This document shows positions 9,384-18,662 of a DNA stretch of 64,000 nucleotides, piece after piece. Position 1 is the first letter of the stretch; each line of letters begins with the position of its first letter. Position numbers and translations under genes: made by a program. Source of the stretch: Actinoplanes siamensis (GTDB taxonomy: Bacteria > Actinomycetota > Actinomycetes > Mycobacteriales > Micromonosporaceae); assembly GCF_016862395.1 (NCBI RefSeq), contig NZ_BOMW01000028.1, positions 62,001 through 126,000 of the forward strand. The letters run 5' to 3'. The notes under the pieces are model-generated. The model made no database searches. It saw only the letters and a program-made list of their open reading frames with translations, and had not been told where the DNA came from.

Positions 9384-11147
9384 ATGACGTCGGTGACACC
9401 GAGTTGGTCACCCGCCTTGAACCTTCCGCGGGCACCGTCCGTTCCCCAAGGCGTGCAACCGACTGAGCTTGCCGACCAGCAGGAGACGCCCGCTCCCCGC
9501 AGCCGCGTCCGAACCTTTCTGCAGCGCCGCGGGGTCAACCGGACCCTCACCGCGCTGGCCTGCCTGATCATCTTCGGCGAACTGCTGTTCCCGAACATCC
9601 TGCGCCGCATCGCGGTGGGCAGCTTCACCCGGATCCCGATCGAGGCGGCCGTCGCCATCGCCGTCCTGATCGTGCTGCCGCTACGCGCCCGGCGCATCGC
9701 CGCCGCCCTGTTCGGTTTCCTGCTCGGCTGGCTGGTTATCGAGAAGTGCCTGGACATGGGCTTCTTCCACGTGCTCGCCCGGCCGTTCGACCCGGTCCTG
9801 GACTGGGTGCTCCTCGACGACGCGTACAGCTTCGTCATCGACTCCTACGGCACCGCCGGCGCCGTCGGCGCGCTCGCCGCGATCGTCCTGCTGATCACCG
9901 GCGTCCTCGGCGTCACCGTCTGGGCCATGCTGCGCGTCACCCGCCTGCTCGGCCAGGACCGGCGCAGATCCGCCGGCACCGCCGGCGGCATCGCGATCGC
10001 CTGGGGCCTGACGTTCGCCTTCGGCGTCACCACCCTGCTGCCCGGCGTGCCGGTCGCCGCCCGCACCACGTTCAGCTACGCCTGGGACCGGGTCGGCCAG
10101 GCTCGCACCGGCATCAGGAACGAGGCCGCGTTCGGCCGCGAGGTCCAGGTCGACGCGTTCCGCGACGTCCCCCCGGACCAGCTGCTCACCGGCCTGACCG
10201 GCAAGGACGTCATGCTCACCTTCGTCGAGAGCTACGGCCGCAACGCCGTCGAGGCCCCGAACCTGGCCCCCGGCGTCGACCCCGTCCTGACCGCCGGCAG
10301 CGCCAAGCTCAAGGCTGCCGGCTTCACCGCCCGCAGCGGCTGGCTCACCTCACCCACCTTCGGCGGCGGCAGCTGGCTCGCGCACTCCACCACCATGTCC
10401 GGCCTGTGGATCAACAACCAGGGGCGGTACCGCAACCTCACCGCCAGCAACCGGCTCACCCTGCCCAGCCTGTTCCGCTCGGCCGGCTGGGACACCGTCA
10501 GCGTCATGCCGGGCGCCACCCGCGCCTGGCCGGAAGGCAACTTCTACGGCTTCGACCGGGTCTGGGACAGCCGCAACCTCGGCTACAACGGCCCGAAGTT
10601 CAGCTGGGCGCCGATGCCCGACCAGTACACGCTGAAGAAGTTCGGCGAGGTCGAATACACCAAGGCCGGGCGCGGACCGCTCTTCGTGGAGATGCCGCTG
10701 GTGTCCAGCCACACGCCGTGGGCGCCCCTGCCCGAGTTCATCGACTGGGATCAGGTCGGTGACGGCTCGGTCTACCACGCGATCGTCGCCAAGCAGCCCG
10801 CGAAGGCCGACATCTGGACCGCATCCTCCAAGGTCCGCGGCCAGTACGGCAAGTCGATCCAGTACACGGTCACCACGCTCGTCGACTGGATCGCGAAGTA
10901 CGGCAACGACAACCTGGTGATGATCTTCCTGGGCGACCACCAGCCGTCCCCCGTCGTCACCGGCGACAACGCCAGCCACGACGTGCCGATCACGATCGTC
11001 GCCAAGGACCCGGCGGTCATCGGGCGCATCGCCGGCTGGGGCTGGACCGACGGCATCAAACCGGCGGCCGGCGCCCCGGTCTGGCCGATGAACGCCTTCC
11101 GCGACAAGTTCCTGACCGCGATGGGCCCCGGCGGCACCAACCACTGA
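9384..11147 (+). CDS. Membrane protein with extracytoplasmic alkaline-phosphatase-superfamily (sulfatase-like) domain
   Basis: A 587-residue protein. Residues 1-45 are a cytosolic proline-rich tail, then about five membrane helices (roughly 50-75, 88-110, 112-130, 155-185, 200-225). A C-terminal hydrolase domain begins at KDVMLTFVESYGRNAVE (about 275). TSPTFGGGSWLAHSTTMSG (about 313-331) is the expected metal/nucleophile region, and MIFLGDHQPSP near 515 is the second metal site. This layout resembles LtaS-like phosphoglycerol or phosphoethanolamine transferases and membrane sulfatases. The substrate is unknown. It is divergent from the LLM/Dpp operon and shares its promoter gap. Confidence 0.8.
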   Translation: MTSVTPSWSPALNLPRAPSVPQGVQPTELADQQETPAPRSRVRTFLQRRGVNRTLTALACLIIFGELLFPNILRRIAVGSFTRIPIEAAVAIAVLIVLPLRARRIAAALFGFLLGWLVIEKCLDMGFFHVLARPFDPVLDWVLLDDAYSFVIDSYGTAGAVGALAAIVLLITGVLGVTVWAMLRVTRLLGQDRRRSAGTAGGIAIAWGLTFAFGVTTLLPGVPVAARTTFSYAWDRVGQARTGIRNEAAFGREVQVDAFRDVPPDQLLTGLTGKDVMLTFVESYGRNAVEAPNLAPGVDPVLTAGSAKLKAAGFTARSGWLTSPTFGGGSWLAHSTTMSGLWINNQGRYRNLTASNRLTLPSLFRSAGWDTVSVMPGATRAWPEGNFYGFDRVWDSRNLGYNGPKFSWAPMPDQYTLKKFGEVEYTKAGRGPLFVEMPLVSSHTPWAPLPEFIDWDQVGDGSVYHAIVAKQPAKADIWTASSKVRGQYGKSIQYTVTTLVDWIAKYGNDNLVMIFLGDHQPSPVVTGDNASHDVPITIVAKDPAVIGRIAGWGWTDGIKPAAGAPVWPMNAFRDKFLTAMGPGGTNH

Positions 11148-11188
11148 CCGGGTATGGCACAGCCCTCGACCGGTGCCGCACGCGCCGC

Positions 11189-13093
11189 TCACCCCAGCAG
11201 CGGCCGCAAGGCCTCGAGCACCGCCGGGTCCTCGATGGTCGACGGCACCGGAGTCTCCGCGCCGTCGGCCATCCCGCGCATCCTGCCCCGCAGGATCTTC
11301 CCGGACCGCGTCTTCGGCAGCGCGGCGACCACGTCCACCCGGCGCAACGCGGCCACCGGGCCGATCTGCTCACGGACCCGCGCGATCAGTTCCGCCTCCA
11401 GCCCGGCGCCGTCCGCACCGGCGGTGAGCACCACGAACGCCCGCGGCGCCTGGCCCTTCACCGCGTCGTGCACGCCGATCACCGCGCACTCGGCGACCGC
11501 CGGATGCGCGGCCAGCACCTCCTCCATGGCGCCCGTCGACAGCCGGTGCCCGGCCACGTTGATCACGTCGTCGGTGCGGCCCAGCACGTACAGGTAGCCG
11601 TCCTCGTCGAAGCGCCCGCCGTCACCGGTCAGGTAGTTGCCCTGATACGCGGAGAGGTACGACCGGACGTACCGCTCGTCGTCCTGCCACAGCGTGGGCA
11701 GGCACCCCGGCGGCAGCGGCAGGCCGATCACGATCGCCCCCTCCTCCCCCGGCGGGAGATCATTTCCGGACTCGTCGACCACGCGCACCCGGTACCCGGG
11801 CATCGGCACCGAGGGCGAGCCCGGCCTGGTCGGCAGCTCCTGCAGGCCACGCGGGCTCGCCGCGATCGGCCACCCCGTCTCGGTCTGCCACCAGTTGTCG
11901 ATCACCGGAACGCCGAGCAGCTCACCCGCCCACCGGTAGGTCTGCGGATCCAGCCGCTCGCCGGCCAGGAACAGCAGGCGCAGGGCGCTCAGGTCGTACC
12001 CGGGCAGGTGTTTACCCTCCGGGTCCTCCTTGCGGATCGCGCGCACCGCGGTCGGCGCGGTGAACAGGCTCACCACGCGATGGCGCGCGGCCACCCGCCA
12101 GAACGCCGCGGCGTCCGGCGTGCCGACCGGCTTGCCCTCGTAGAGCACCGTGGTGGCGCCCGCGAGCAGGGGCGCATAGACGATGTACGAGTGGCCGACC
12201 ACCCAGCCGACGTCCGACGCGGCCCAGAACACCTCGCCCGGCCGGACATCGAAGATGTTCTCCATCGACCAGCGCAGTGCGACCGCGTGCCCGCCGTTGT
12301 CCCGCACCACCCCCTTGGGTCTCCCGGTCGTGCCGGAGGTGTGAAGGATGTACAGCGGGTCCGTGGCCAGGACCGGCACACACTCCGCCGGCTCCGCGCC
12401 GGCGACCGCTTCGGCCCAGGTCAGGTCGCGCTCGCCGAGCGGCTCGGCGGGCAGCTCCGGCCGTTGCAGGATCACCCGGCGGTCCGGGACGTGTGCGGCA
12501 GCGGCCAGTGCGGCGTCCAGCATCGGCTGGTACGCGACCACCCGCCGGCCCTCGATCCCACACGACGTCGCAACGATCACTTTCGGTTGAGCGTCGTCGA
12601 TGCGGGCAGCCAGCTCGCGGGCGCCGAAGCCGCCGAAGACCACCGAGTGCACGGCGCCCAGACGGGCGCAGGCCAGCATCGCGATCACTGTCTCCGGCAC
12701 CATCGCCATGTAGATCACCACGCGGTCCCCGCGGGCCACCCCCAGCCCGCGGAGCGCTCCGGCGAACAGCGCGACCTCGTCGCGAAGATCCCGATAGGTG
12801 TACGACCGGATCACACCGGTCACCGGGCTGTCGTGGATCAGCGCCGGCTGGTCGCCGCGGCCCGCCGCCACGTGCCGGTCCACGGCGTTGTGGCAGGTGT
12901 TCAGCTCCGCGCCGGGGAACCAGCGGAAGATCGGGGCCTCGCTGTCGTCCAGGATCCGGGTGGGCGGGACGTGCCAGTCGACGCCGGCGGCGGCCTCGCG
13001 CCAGAACGTTTCCGGGTCGGTGATGCTGCGCTGGTAGGTCTGCCGGTAGTCAGCCATGAGGTGACGGTGCGCCGGGATGGTCGGTTTGTCCAC
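11189..13093 (-). CDS. prpE: Propionyl-CoA/acetyl-CoA synthetase (PrpE-like)
   Basis: A 634-residue acyl-CoA synthetase that activates propionate or acetate with ATP and CoA through an acyl-adenylate. Seen: the adenylate motif LHTSGTTGRPKGVVRDNGGH near residue 250, the WWQTETGWPI motif near 405, the YLTGDGGRFDEDGYLYVLGR hinge near 505 and the acetylatable lysine in KTRSGKILRG near 605. The GTG start at 13093 has a GGGGGTG ribosome site. ATG at 13057 would begin right at the family's DYRQTYQRSITDPETFW block and is a reasonable alternative. It converges on the sulfatase-like gene, with 41 bp between the stops. No methylcitrate genes are nearby. Confidence 0.9.
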   Translation of the reverse strand: MDKPTIPAHRHLMADYRQTYQRSITDPETFWREAAAGVDWHVPPTRILDDSEAPIFRWFPGAELNTCHNAVDRHVAAGRGDQPALIHDSPVTGVIRSYTYRDLRDEVALFAGALRGLGVARGDRVVIYMAMVPETVIAMLACARLGAVHSVVFGGFGARELAARIDDAQPKVIVATSCGIEGRRVVAYQPMLDAALAAAAHVPDRRVILQRPELPAEPLGERDLTWAEAVAGAEPAECVPVLATDPLYILHTSGTTGRPKGVVRDNGGHAVALRWSMENIFDVRPGEVFWAASDVGWVVGHSYIVYAPLLAGATTVLYEGKPVGTPDAAAFWRVAARHRVVSLFTAPTAVRAIRKEDPEGKHLPGYDLSALRLLFLAGERLDPQTYRWAGELLGVPVIDNWWQTETGWPIAASPRGLQELPTRPGSPSVPMPGYRVRVVDESGNDLPPGEEGAIVIGLPLPPGCLPTLWQDDERYVRSYLSAYQGNYLTGDGGRFDEDGYLYVLGRTDDVINVAGHRLSTGAMEEVLAAHPAVAECAVIGVHDAVKGQAPRAFVVLTAGADGAGLEAELIARVREQIGPVAALRRVDVVAALPKTRSGKILRGRMRGMADGAETPVPSTIEDPAVLEALRPLLG

Positions 13094-13347
13094 CCGTCTT
13101 CACCCCCCGAAAGCTCCGGCACCTCCCTCTGCCGCACCCGGCGCTCCCACCCGAAGCAAGGATCAGCCCACGAGCCTCTCCAACCACCCCGGGCACATCG
13201 TGTACGGCATCCTAGGAGGCTAGGCGAAGCACTGCCGGCGGCCGCGACCCCCGGATGCCGGCTCCCCACCGCAGACACCGCTCACCGCCGGCCGGAACCC
13301 CCGGCCTGTCCCCAGAAGGTGTCCCGGACCTCTTGAGCCGCCCCTGG

Positions 13348-13375
13348 CGACCAGCCGGAAGCTCGCGGCTGGTCG
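13348..13375. promoter_or_regulatory. Stem-loop ahead of the two-component operon; rest of 13094-13440 empty
   Basis: CGACCAGCC (13348-13356) and GGCTGGTCG (13367-13375) form a perfect 9-bp stem with a 10-base loop. It lies in the 347-bp gap between the divergent PrpE-like gene and the histidine kinase. It could be an attenuator-like or protein-binding element. A TAGGGT hexamer at 13429-13434 ends only 6 bases before the GTG start at 13441, which would fit a leaderless transcript. I see no gene in the rest of the gap. Confidence 0.4.
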
Positions 13376-13440
13376 TCAGGGTCGGGCGGTGGGGTGGCCG
13401 GGTGCGGGCGGGCACTGTGGACGGGCAGTAGGGTGCGGGA

Positions 13441-14526
13441 GTGGGGGACGGCTACGAGGCTCGGCTGGCGCCGCGGTGGCGGCGGGCGCTGCTCCTGCTG
13501 GGGGCGGTTCTCGTCGCCCCAGCGTTCTGGCTCGGCGTCACCGGCCTGCCGCCCCTCGCCGGGCGGATCGCCGCCGTCGCGCTCGCCGCCGGCCAGGTGG
13601 CCGCGCTCTGGTGGCTGGACCGGGCGCCACAGGTGGTCACGGCGGGGGTCCTGGTGGCCGGGGCCGCGCTGCAACTGCTGGTGCCGGGGCTCGGGCCGGG
13701 GCTGGCCTTCGTGGTGCTGTGCACCTACGCCTGGGCGAGACCGGCCGCCGAGAGCCTCTGGGCGCTGGGCGCAACGGTCGTCGCCGTGGGTGGACCGGCT
13801 GTCGCGCAGGGCCGGTGGCCGCTGGCCGGCGGGTGGCTGGCCGCGTCGCTGCTGGCCTGGAGCTGGGGCGCGCTCGGGCGGGCCCGCGGCGCCCGGCGGG
13901 AGGCCGAGCGGCGGCAGGCGGTGCTGGAGGAGCGCGGCCGGATCGCGCGGGAGCTGCACGACGTCCTGGCGCACACGGTGTCCGTGATGGTGGTGCAGGC
14001 GGCGGCCGCCGACGACGTCTTCGACCTCGATCCGGCGCGGGCCCGGGCGGCGATCCGGCGGACGGAGACGGCCGGGCGCGAGGCGCTTGCCGAGTTGCGG
14101 ACCTTCCTGCGTACGGTCGACGAGGGCCGGCACGACGCGCCGCCGCAGCCGACGCTGGCCGATCTCGGGCGGCTGGCCGGCACCATGGCCGGGGCCGGGC
14201 TGCGGGTGACGCTGCGCCGGGAGGGTGACGGCGAGCCGCCCGCCGGGGTGCAGCTCTGCGCCTACCGGATCGTGCAGGAGGCCCTGACCAACACGCTGCG
14301 GCATTCCGGCGCGGGCAGGGCCGAGGTGCTGATCCGGATCGGTCCGGCGGCGGTGGAGGTCGAGGTGCGCGACGACGGCGCGGGTCAGCAGCCGGGACAC
14401 GGTCCGGGCAACGGCATCCGCGGCATGCGGGAGCGCGCGGCCCTGCTCGGCGGCACTCTCACCGCCGGCCCGGGTCCCGGCGGGGGCTTCGCCGTGCGGG
14501 CCCACCTGCCGTGGGCGGCGGCGTGA
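13441..14526 (+). CDS. NarL-family sensor histidine kinase
   Basis: A 361-residue membrane sensor kinase. Residues about 17-135 form several hydrophobic helices without an obvious extracellular sensor domain, so it may sense within the membrane. The dimerisation/phosphoacceptor motif ARELHDVLAHTVSVMVVQ (about 178-195, His in ELHDV) is HisKA_3. The HATPase part has YRIVQEALTNTLRHS (N box) and GNGIRGMRERA (G box). The GTG at 13441 defines the start. It overlaps the response regulator gene by 4 bp (GTGA), so the pair is cognate. Confidence 0.92.
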   Translation: MGDGYEARLAPRWRRALLLLGAVLVAPAFWLGVTGLPPLAGRIAAVALAAGQVAALWWLDRAPQVVTAGVLVAGAALQLLVPGLGPGLAFVVLCTYAWARPAAESLWALGATVVAVGGPAVAQGRWPLAGGWLAASLLAWSWGALGRARGARREAERRQAVLEERGRIARELHDVLAHTVSVMVVQAAAADDVFDLDPARARAAIRRTETAGREALAELRTFLRTVDEGRHDAPPQPTLADLGRLAGTMAGAGLRVTLRREGDGEPPAGVQLCAYRIVQEALTNTLRHSGAGRAEVLIRIGPAAVEVEVRDDGAGQQPGHGPGNGIRGMRERAALLGGTLTAGPGPGGGFAVRAHLPWAAA

Positions 14527-15185
14527 CCGTCCGGGTGTTGATCGTGGATGACCAGGCGCTGGTGCGGGCCGGGTTCCGGATGATCATCGAGGCCCGGGAC
14601 GATCTCGAGGTGGTCGGCGAGGCCGGGGACGGGGAGCAGGCGGTACGGATCGCGGCACAGACCCGTCCCGACGTGGTGCTGATGGATGTCCGGATGCCCG
14701 GCATGGACGGCCTGACCGCGACCGCCCAGCTCACCACGGTCCCGGACGCGCCTCGCGTGATCATGCTGACCACCTATGACCTGGACGAGTCCCTCTACGC
14801 CGCGCTGCGCGCCGGGGCGAGCGGCTTCCTGCTCAAGGACGTGCGCCCGGCCGACCTGGCCGAGGCGATCCGGGTGGTGGCGCGCGGCGAGGCCCTGCTC
14901 GCCCCGAGCGCGACCCGCCGGCTGCTGGACCGCTTCGTCGCCGCCGACCTGACCCCGCCGGACGCGGACGCCCGCCTGGACCGGTTGACCGCCCGGGAGC
15001 GTGAGGTCCTGGAGTTGCTGGCCCGCGGGGCCTCGAACGCCGAGATCGCCGGCCGGATGACGGTCACCGAGGCCACGGTGAAGACCCACGTCTCCGCGAT
15101 CCTGCGGAAACTCGACGTCCGCGACCGGGTGCAGGCCGTCGTCCTGGCGTACGACCTCGGCGTCGTCTGGCCGCGCTCGTCCTGA
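14523..15185 (+). CDS. NarL/FixJ-family response regulator
   Basis: A 220-residue cytosolic regulator. The receiver domain has acidic residues in VDDQ, the phosphoacceptor Asp in DVVLMDVRMPGMDG (about residue 54) and Lys in FLLKDV. A LuxR-type helix-turn-helix (LTAREREVLELLARGASNAE) near residues 155-205 binds DNA. The GTG at 14523 gives VTVRVLIVDDQ and overlaps the kinase stop; an earlier in-frame GTG at 14511 is less likely. Its targets are unknown; the membrane protein 66 bp downstream is one candidate. Confidence 0.93.
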   Translation: MTVRVLIVDDQALVRAGFRMIIEARDDLEVVGEAGDGEQAVRIAAQTRPDVVLMDVRMPGMDGLTATAQLTTVPDAPRVIMLTTYDLDESLYAALRAGASGFLLKDVRPADLAEAIRVVARGEALLAPSATRRLLDRFVAADLTPPDADARLDRLTAREREVLELLARGASNAEIAGRMTVTEATVKTHVSAILRKLDVRDRVQAVVLAYDLGVVWPRSS

Positions 15186-15251
15186 AGTCGTAGATCGAAG
15201 ACCATCCCCGCGCCGGAGGACCCGCGCGACCGGAATTCCTAACGTCGGGAC

Positions 15252-16700
15252 ATGACCAGGAAAGCCGTCGTCACGCTGCTGATCACCACCCTCGCCGTCA
15301 GCGTGCTGCTGGCGCTGAGCACCCTCGTACTGCACGATCCGATCCTCGCCTACCAGCGGCAGCACCATCCCGGCGCCGATCCGGCCGCGCTCTCCCGGAC
15401 GCTGTGGACGCGGCCGCTGCCGATCCTCGGCGTCGCCCTGCTCCACGTCCGCTTCGCCCGGCAACTGCTGGCCGGCGACCCGCGCGCCCTGCGCCGCGTC
15501 CGGGTCGTCTCCGCCCTCGGCCTGGCCGGCGTCGCCTGGCTGCTGATCAGCGCGGAATATCCGGTGTGGCTGCGCGCCGCCGAGGTCGTCCAGCTCCTCC
15601 TGCTGGCCGCGCTGGTGATCACCGTGAACCGGCGGACCGTGCGGTCCGCCTTCGACGCGCACGTCCCCGCCGATCCCCGGCCGCGCGACCGTCGGGCGGC
15701 GTGGGCGCTGATCCTGCTGGCCCCGGTCGTCGCGGAGCTCACCCTGGGCAACCTGTCGCTGACGGAGCTGTGGGTGTTCCCGATCCTGGTGCCGATCTAC
15801 GGGGCCGGCGCGCTGCTGATCCGCGAGGTGGTCCGGCGCTTCGGCGGCGGTTTCCCGAGCCTGTTGCTGATGGGCCTGGCCTACGGCCTGATCGAGGAGG
15901 GCCTGGTGCTGCAGAGCCTGACCAGCCCGCATCTCTACGGCGCCGCGGACTGGGCGCCGCGGCTGCTCGGCGTGAACAGCGCCTACACCGAGCTGAACCT
16001 GGTGTACCACCCGGTCTTCAGCATCACGATCCCGATCGTGCTGGTCGAGTCGCTCTTCGCGGGGCACGGGCAGCGGCCCTACCTGCGCCGGGGCGGCCTG
16101 ATCGGCGCCGGCGCGGCCGCCCTGCTGGGCGCGCTGCTGCTGCGGGTGACGGTGGTGCCGAGCGAGGATCCGGGGTACCGCGTGCCGGTGGTCCCGGCCG
16201 TCGTGGTCGTCGCGGTGGCGCTGGCGGCCGGGATTACCGCTGTCCGGGTACGACTGCGGCCCGGCGGCCGCCCCGACGCCCGGTCCACCACACCCACCGT
16301 TGTCGCCGCCTGGACGGCTGCCGCCGCGTTCGCCTTCCTCGCGCTGTTGTTCCCGTTCGCCGGTGCGGAACAGTCGTTCTTCACGCACGGCGGGTGGGCG
16401 TTCGCCCCGATGGCCGCCGCGGCCGGGATCGCCGTCCTCACGGCGATCGCGCTGCGCCGCTGGACCCGAGCCCGCGACTGGTCCCCGGCCCACCTGCTGG
16501 CCGCGGCCATCGGCGCGATGGTCGGTCACACACTGTTCGGACTGGTGGCGAACGCGGGGACCGGGCCGGACCGACTGTTCCTCGGCGCGCTGGCGGCGAT
16601 CACCGCGGTGGTGGGCGCCCGGGCGATCCGCCGGATGAGCGGACGGGCCGGGGCCGCGGCGGACACGGGAGCGCCGGGCGGCGGCAGGCAGGCGGAGTAG
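15252..16700 (+). CDS. Polytopic membrane protein of unknown function
   Basis: A 482-residue protein with roughly a dozen hydrophobic segments. The first (residues about 5-28) could act as a signal anchor. The first 130 residues resemble a separate small membrane module. From about residue 155 a second module begins, with a paired-glutamate motif YGLIEEGLVLQS (Glu215-Glu216) that faintly recalls CPBP-type membrane proteases, but I do not see the family's other motifs. The C-terminus is a short charged, glycine-rich tail. It stands alone, 66 bp after the two-component pair and tail to tail with the TetR gene. Confidence 0.7.
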   Translation: MTRKAVVTLLITTLAVSVLLALSTLVLHDPILAYQRQHHPGADPAALSRTLWTRPLPILGVALLHVRFARQLLAGDPRALRRVRVVSALGLAGVAWLLISAEYPVWLRAAEVVQLLLLAALVITVNRRTVRSAFDAHVPADPRPRDRRAAWALILLAPVVAELTLGNLSLTELWVFPILVPIYGAGALLIREVVRRFGGGFPSLLLMGLAYGLIEEGLVLQSLTSPHLYGAADWAPRLLGVNSAYTELNLVYHPVFSITIPIVLVESLFAGHGQRPYLRRGGLIGAGAAALLGALLLRVTVVPSEDPGYRVPVVPAVVVVAVALAAGITAVRVRLRPGGRPDARSTTPTVVAAWTAAAAFAFLALLFPFAGAEQSFFTHGGWAFAPMAAAAGIAVLTAIALRRWTRARDWSPAHLLAAAIGAMVGHTLFGLVANAGTGPDRLFLGALAAITAVVGARAIRRMSGRAGAAADTGAPGGGRQAE

Positions 16701-16701
16701 C

Positions 16702-17361
16702 TCAAGCGGCTCGCGGGAAGACCTTCTCCACCATGGTCAGCAACGTCGCCGCCAGCAACGTGTGCACCTGTTCCCGGGTGAGCGCGCCCCGCTGCAACCA
16801 CTCCCGCGCCGTGTACGTCGCCATCCCCACGTAGGCCCGCGCCATCCCGCGCAGCCCCTCGCCGGCCGGCCGGTCCCCCAAACCGACCGCGGCCAGGATG
16901 CTGTCCGCCGCCACGTCCACCGCCTCCGCGATGACCTGGTCGACGTCGGCGTCACCGGCCATCCCGCCGGCGCTGATCGCGGCCAGCCACGAGGTGCTGT
17001 GCCGGGAGACGACGTCCAGGAACCACGTCACGATCGCGTCGACCCGCTCCGGCACACCGCCGCCGGGCAGGCGTTCCAGGGCCACCCCGGGGACGGTCAG
17101 CATCACCCGCACGACCTCCAGGTAGAGCTCCTTCTTCGTTCCGAAGTAGTGGTTGACCAGCCCCCGGGCCACACCGGCGCCGCGGGCCACGTCGGTGGTG
17201 GACACGTCCGCGTACGGCCGCTCGCCGAACAGGCGCACCGCCACCGACAGGATCTGTTCGCGCCGGGCGTCCGGTTCCAGCCGGCGCCGCCGGATCACCG
17301 GCGGGCGCACCGCGCCGGCGGGCGGGCCAGGCGTTGCTCCTGTGGACACGCAGGTGACCAT
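16702..17361 (-). CDS. TetR-family transcriptional regulator
   Basis: A regulator of about 219 residues. The helix-turn-helix sits in the N-terminal third: ARREQILSVAVRLFGERPY, then TTDVARGAGVARGLVNHYFG, then KKELYLEVV. The remainder is an all-helical ligand domain. ATG at 17361 is used; GTG at 17388 region or internal GTGs are possible because no clear ribosome site decides. It is divergent from the acyl-CoA dehydrogenase operon and is the likely repressor of it, with an acyl-CoA as probable inducer (inference from context). Confidence 0.87.
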   Translation of the reverse strand: MVTCVSTGATPGPPAGAVRPPVIRRRRLEPDARREQILSVAVRLFGERPYADVSTTDVARGAGVARGLVNHYFGTKKELYLEVVRVMLTVPGVALERLPGGGVPERVDAIVTWFLDVVSRHSTSWLAAISAGGMAGDADVDQVIAEAVDVAADSILAAVGLGDRPAGEGLRGMARAYVGMATYTAREWLQRGALTREQVHTLLAATLLTMVEKVFPRAA

Positions 17362-17452
17362 ACGGCAGATCGATTCATCGCCGGTCACGATGGGGTGAAC
17401 GTGAATGGGTGCATCGCGGCCTCAGATCAAAACAAGTCATTCATCCGGCACT

Positions 17453-17471
17453 TGTTGACAGAGCGCCAACA
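17453..17471. promoter_or_regulatory. Candidate TetR operator TGTTG-N9-CAACA
   Basis: Five-base inverted repeats at 17453-17457 and 17467-17471 lie in the divergent gap, 19 bp before the acyl-CoA dehydrogenase start. The left arm overlaps a TTGACA hexamer (17455-17460) that could be a -35 element, so binding here would block transcription. Size and position fit a TetR dimer site. Binding by the adjacent regulator is inference. Confidence 0.45.
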
Positions 17472-17489
17472 GTGATCGAAGGTGTATCG

Positions 17490-18662
17490 ATGCGGACGCC
17501 TGGACTGGATGGTTACGCCGAGCCGTGGCGCAAGCCGGAACACGACGATCTGGCCGAACTGGCGCGGGACTTCTTCCGCAACGAGGTGGTGCCGCACACC
17601 GTCCGCCTGGAGCGACAGGGCCATCCCGATCGCGAGCACTACCGCAGGGCCGGCGAGCTGGGCCTGCTCGGCCTGTCCGTGCCGGAGCAGTACGGCGGCG
17701 GGGGCGGCGACTTCACCCACGAGGCGGTGCTGCTGCACGAGCAGCAACAGGCCGGCGAGGGCAGCCTCGGCCTGGCCGTGCACAGCGGCATCGTGACCGG
17801 CTATCTGGTCGCGTACGGCACCGAGGAGCAGAAGCGGCGGTGGCTGCCCCGGCTCTGCTCCGGCGAGATGGTCGGCGCCATCGCGATGACCGAGCCGGAC
17901 GGCGGATCCGACGTCCAGGCGATCCGGACCCGTGCGGTCCGGACCGGTGAGGACTACCTGGTGAGCGGGTCCAAGACCTTCATCACCAACGGGTATCTGG
18001 CGGACTTGTTGGTCCTGGCGGTCAAGACCGATCAGTCCGCCGGGGCGCACGGCATCTCGCTGCTCGTCTGCGAACTCGACGAGGACGCGCCCGGCTTCCG
18101 GCGGGGACGCAACCTGGAGAAGATCGGGCTGCACGCGAACGACACCGCGGAGCTGTTCTTCGACGAGTTCCGGGTGCCGGCCGCGAACCTCCTGGGCGGG
18201 CCGGACGCCGAGAACACCGGCTTCTACCAGCTGATGCGGCAGCTCCCGCAGGAGCGGCTGGTGATCGGGGTGGGCGCGGTGGCGGCGATGCAGCGGGCCG
18301 TCGAGCTGGCCACGTCGTACGCCAAGCAGCGGACGGCCTTCGGGAAACCGCTCATCGGCCACCAGAACACCCGCATGGTGCTGGCCGAATGCGCGACCCG
18401 GACCCGGGTGTCGCGGGTCTTCCTGGACGACTGCATCGCCCGGCACGCCCGCGGTGAACTGGACGTGGCCGCCGCCGCGGTGGCCAAACTGTTCCTCACC
18501 GAGGGACAGTGCGAGGTGGTGGACCGCTGTCTGCAGATCTTCGGCGGATACGGCTACACCACCGAGTACCCGATCGCCCGGATGTACGCCGACGCCCGGG
18601 TGCAGAAGATCTACGGCGGCACCAACGAGATCATGAAGGAGCTGATCGCCCGTGCCCTCTGA
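17490..18662 (+). CDS. Acyl-CoA dehydrogenase
   Basis: A 390-residue FAD-dependent acyl-CoA dehydrogenase catalysing the first, alpha-beta desaturating step of beta-oxidation in the cytosol. Seen: the FAD/substrate motif [18 protein letters not shown] near residue 131, [20 protein letters not shown] near 155, and the C-terminal [20 protein letters not shown] followed by [19 protein letters not shown] at 17490 has GAAGGTG upstream; the longer frame would run through the operator. It is first of four overlapping genes. The expected catalytic glutamate is in the YGGTNEI block. Confidence 0.93.
   Translation: MRTPGLDGYAEPWRKPEHDDLAELARDFFRNEVVPHTVRLERQGHPDREHYRRAGELGLLGLSVPEQYGGGGGDFTHEAVLLHEQQQAGEGSLGLAVHSGIVTGYLVAYGTEEQKRRWLPRLCSGEMVGAIAMTEPDGGSDVQAIRTRAVRTGEDYLVSGSKTFITNGYLADLLVLAVKTDQSAGAHGISLLVCELDEDAPGFRRGRNLEKIGLHANDTAELFFDEFRVPAANLLGGPDAENTGFYQLMRQLPQERLVIGVGAVAAMQRAVELATSYAKQRTAFGKPLIGHQNTRMVLAECATRTRVSRVFLDDCIARHARGELDVAAAAVAKLFLTEGQCEVVDRCLQIFGGYGYTTEYPIARMYADARVQKIYGGTNEIMKELIARAL

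Noticed and set aside
7831-9387. 518-residue plus-strand open frame opposite the binding-protein gene
   Set aside because: The minus-strand lipoprotein has a ribosome site, signal peptide and family motifs; the antisense frame has none.
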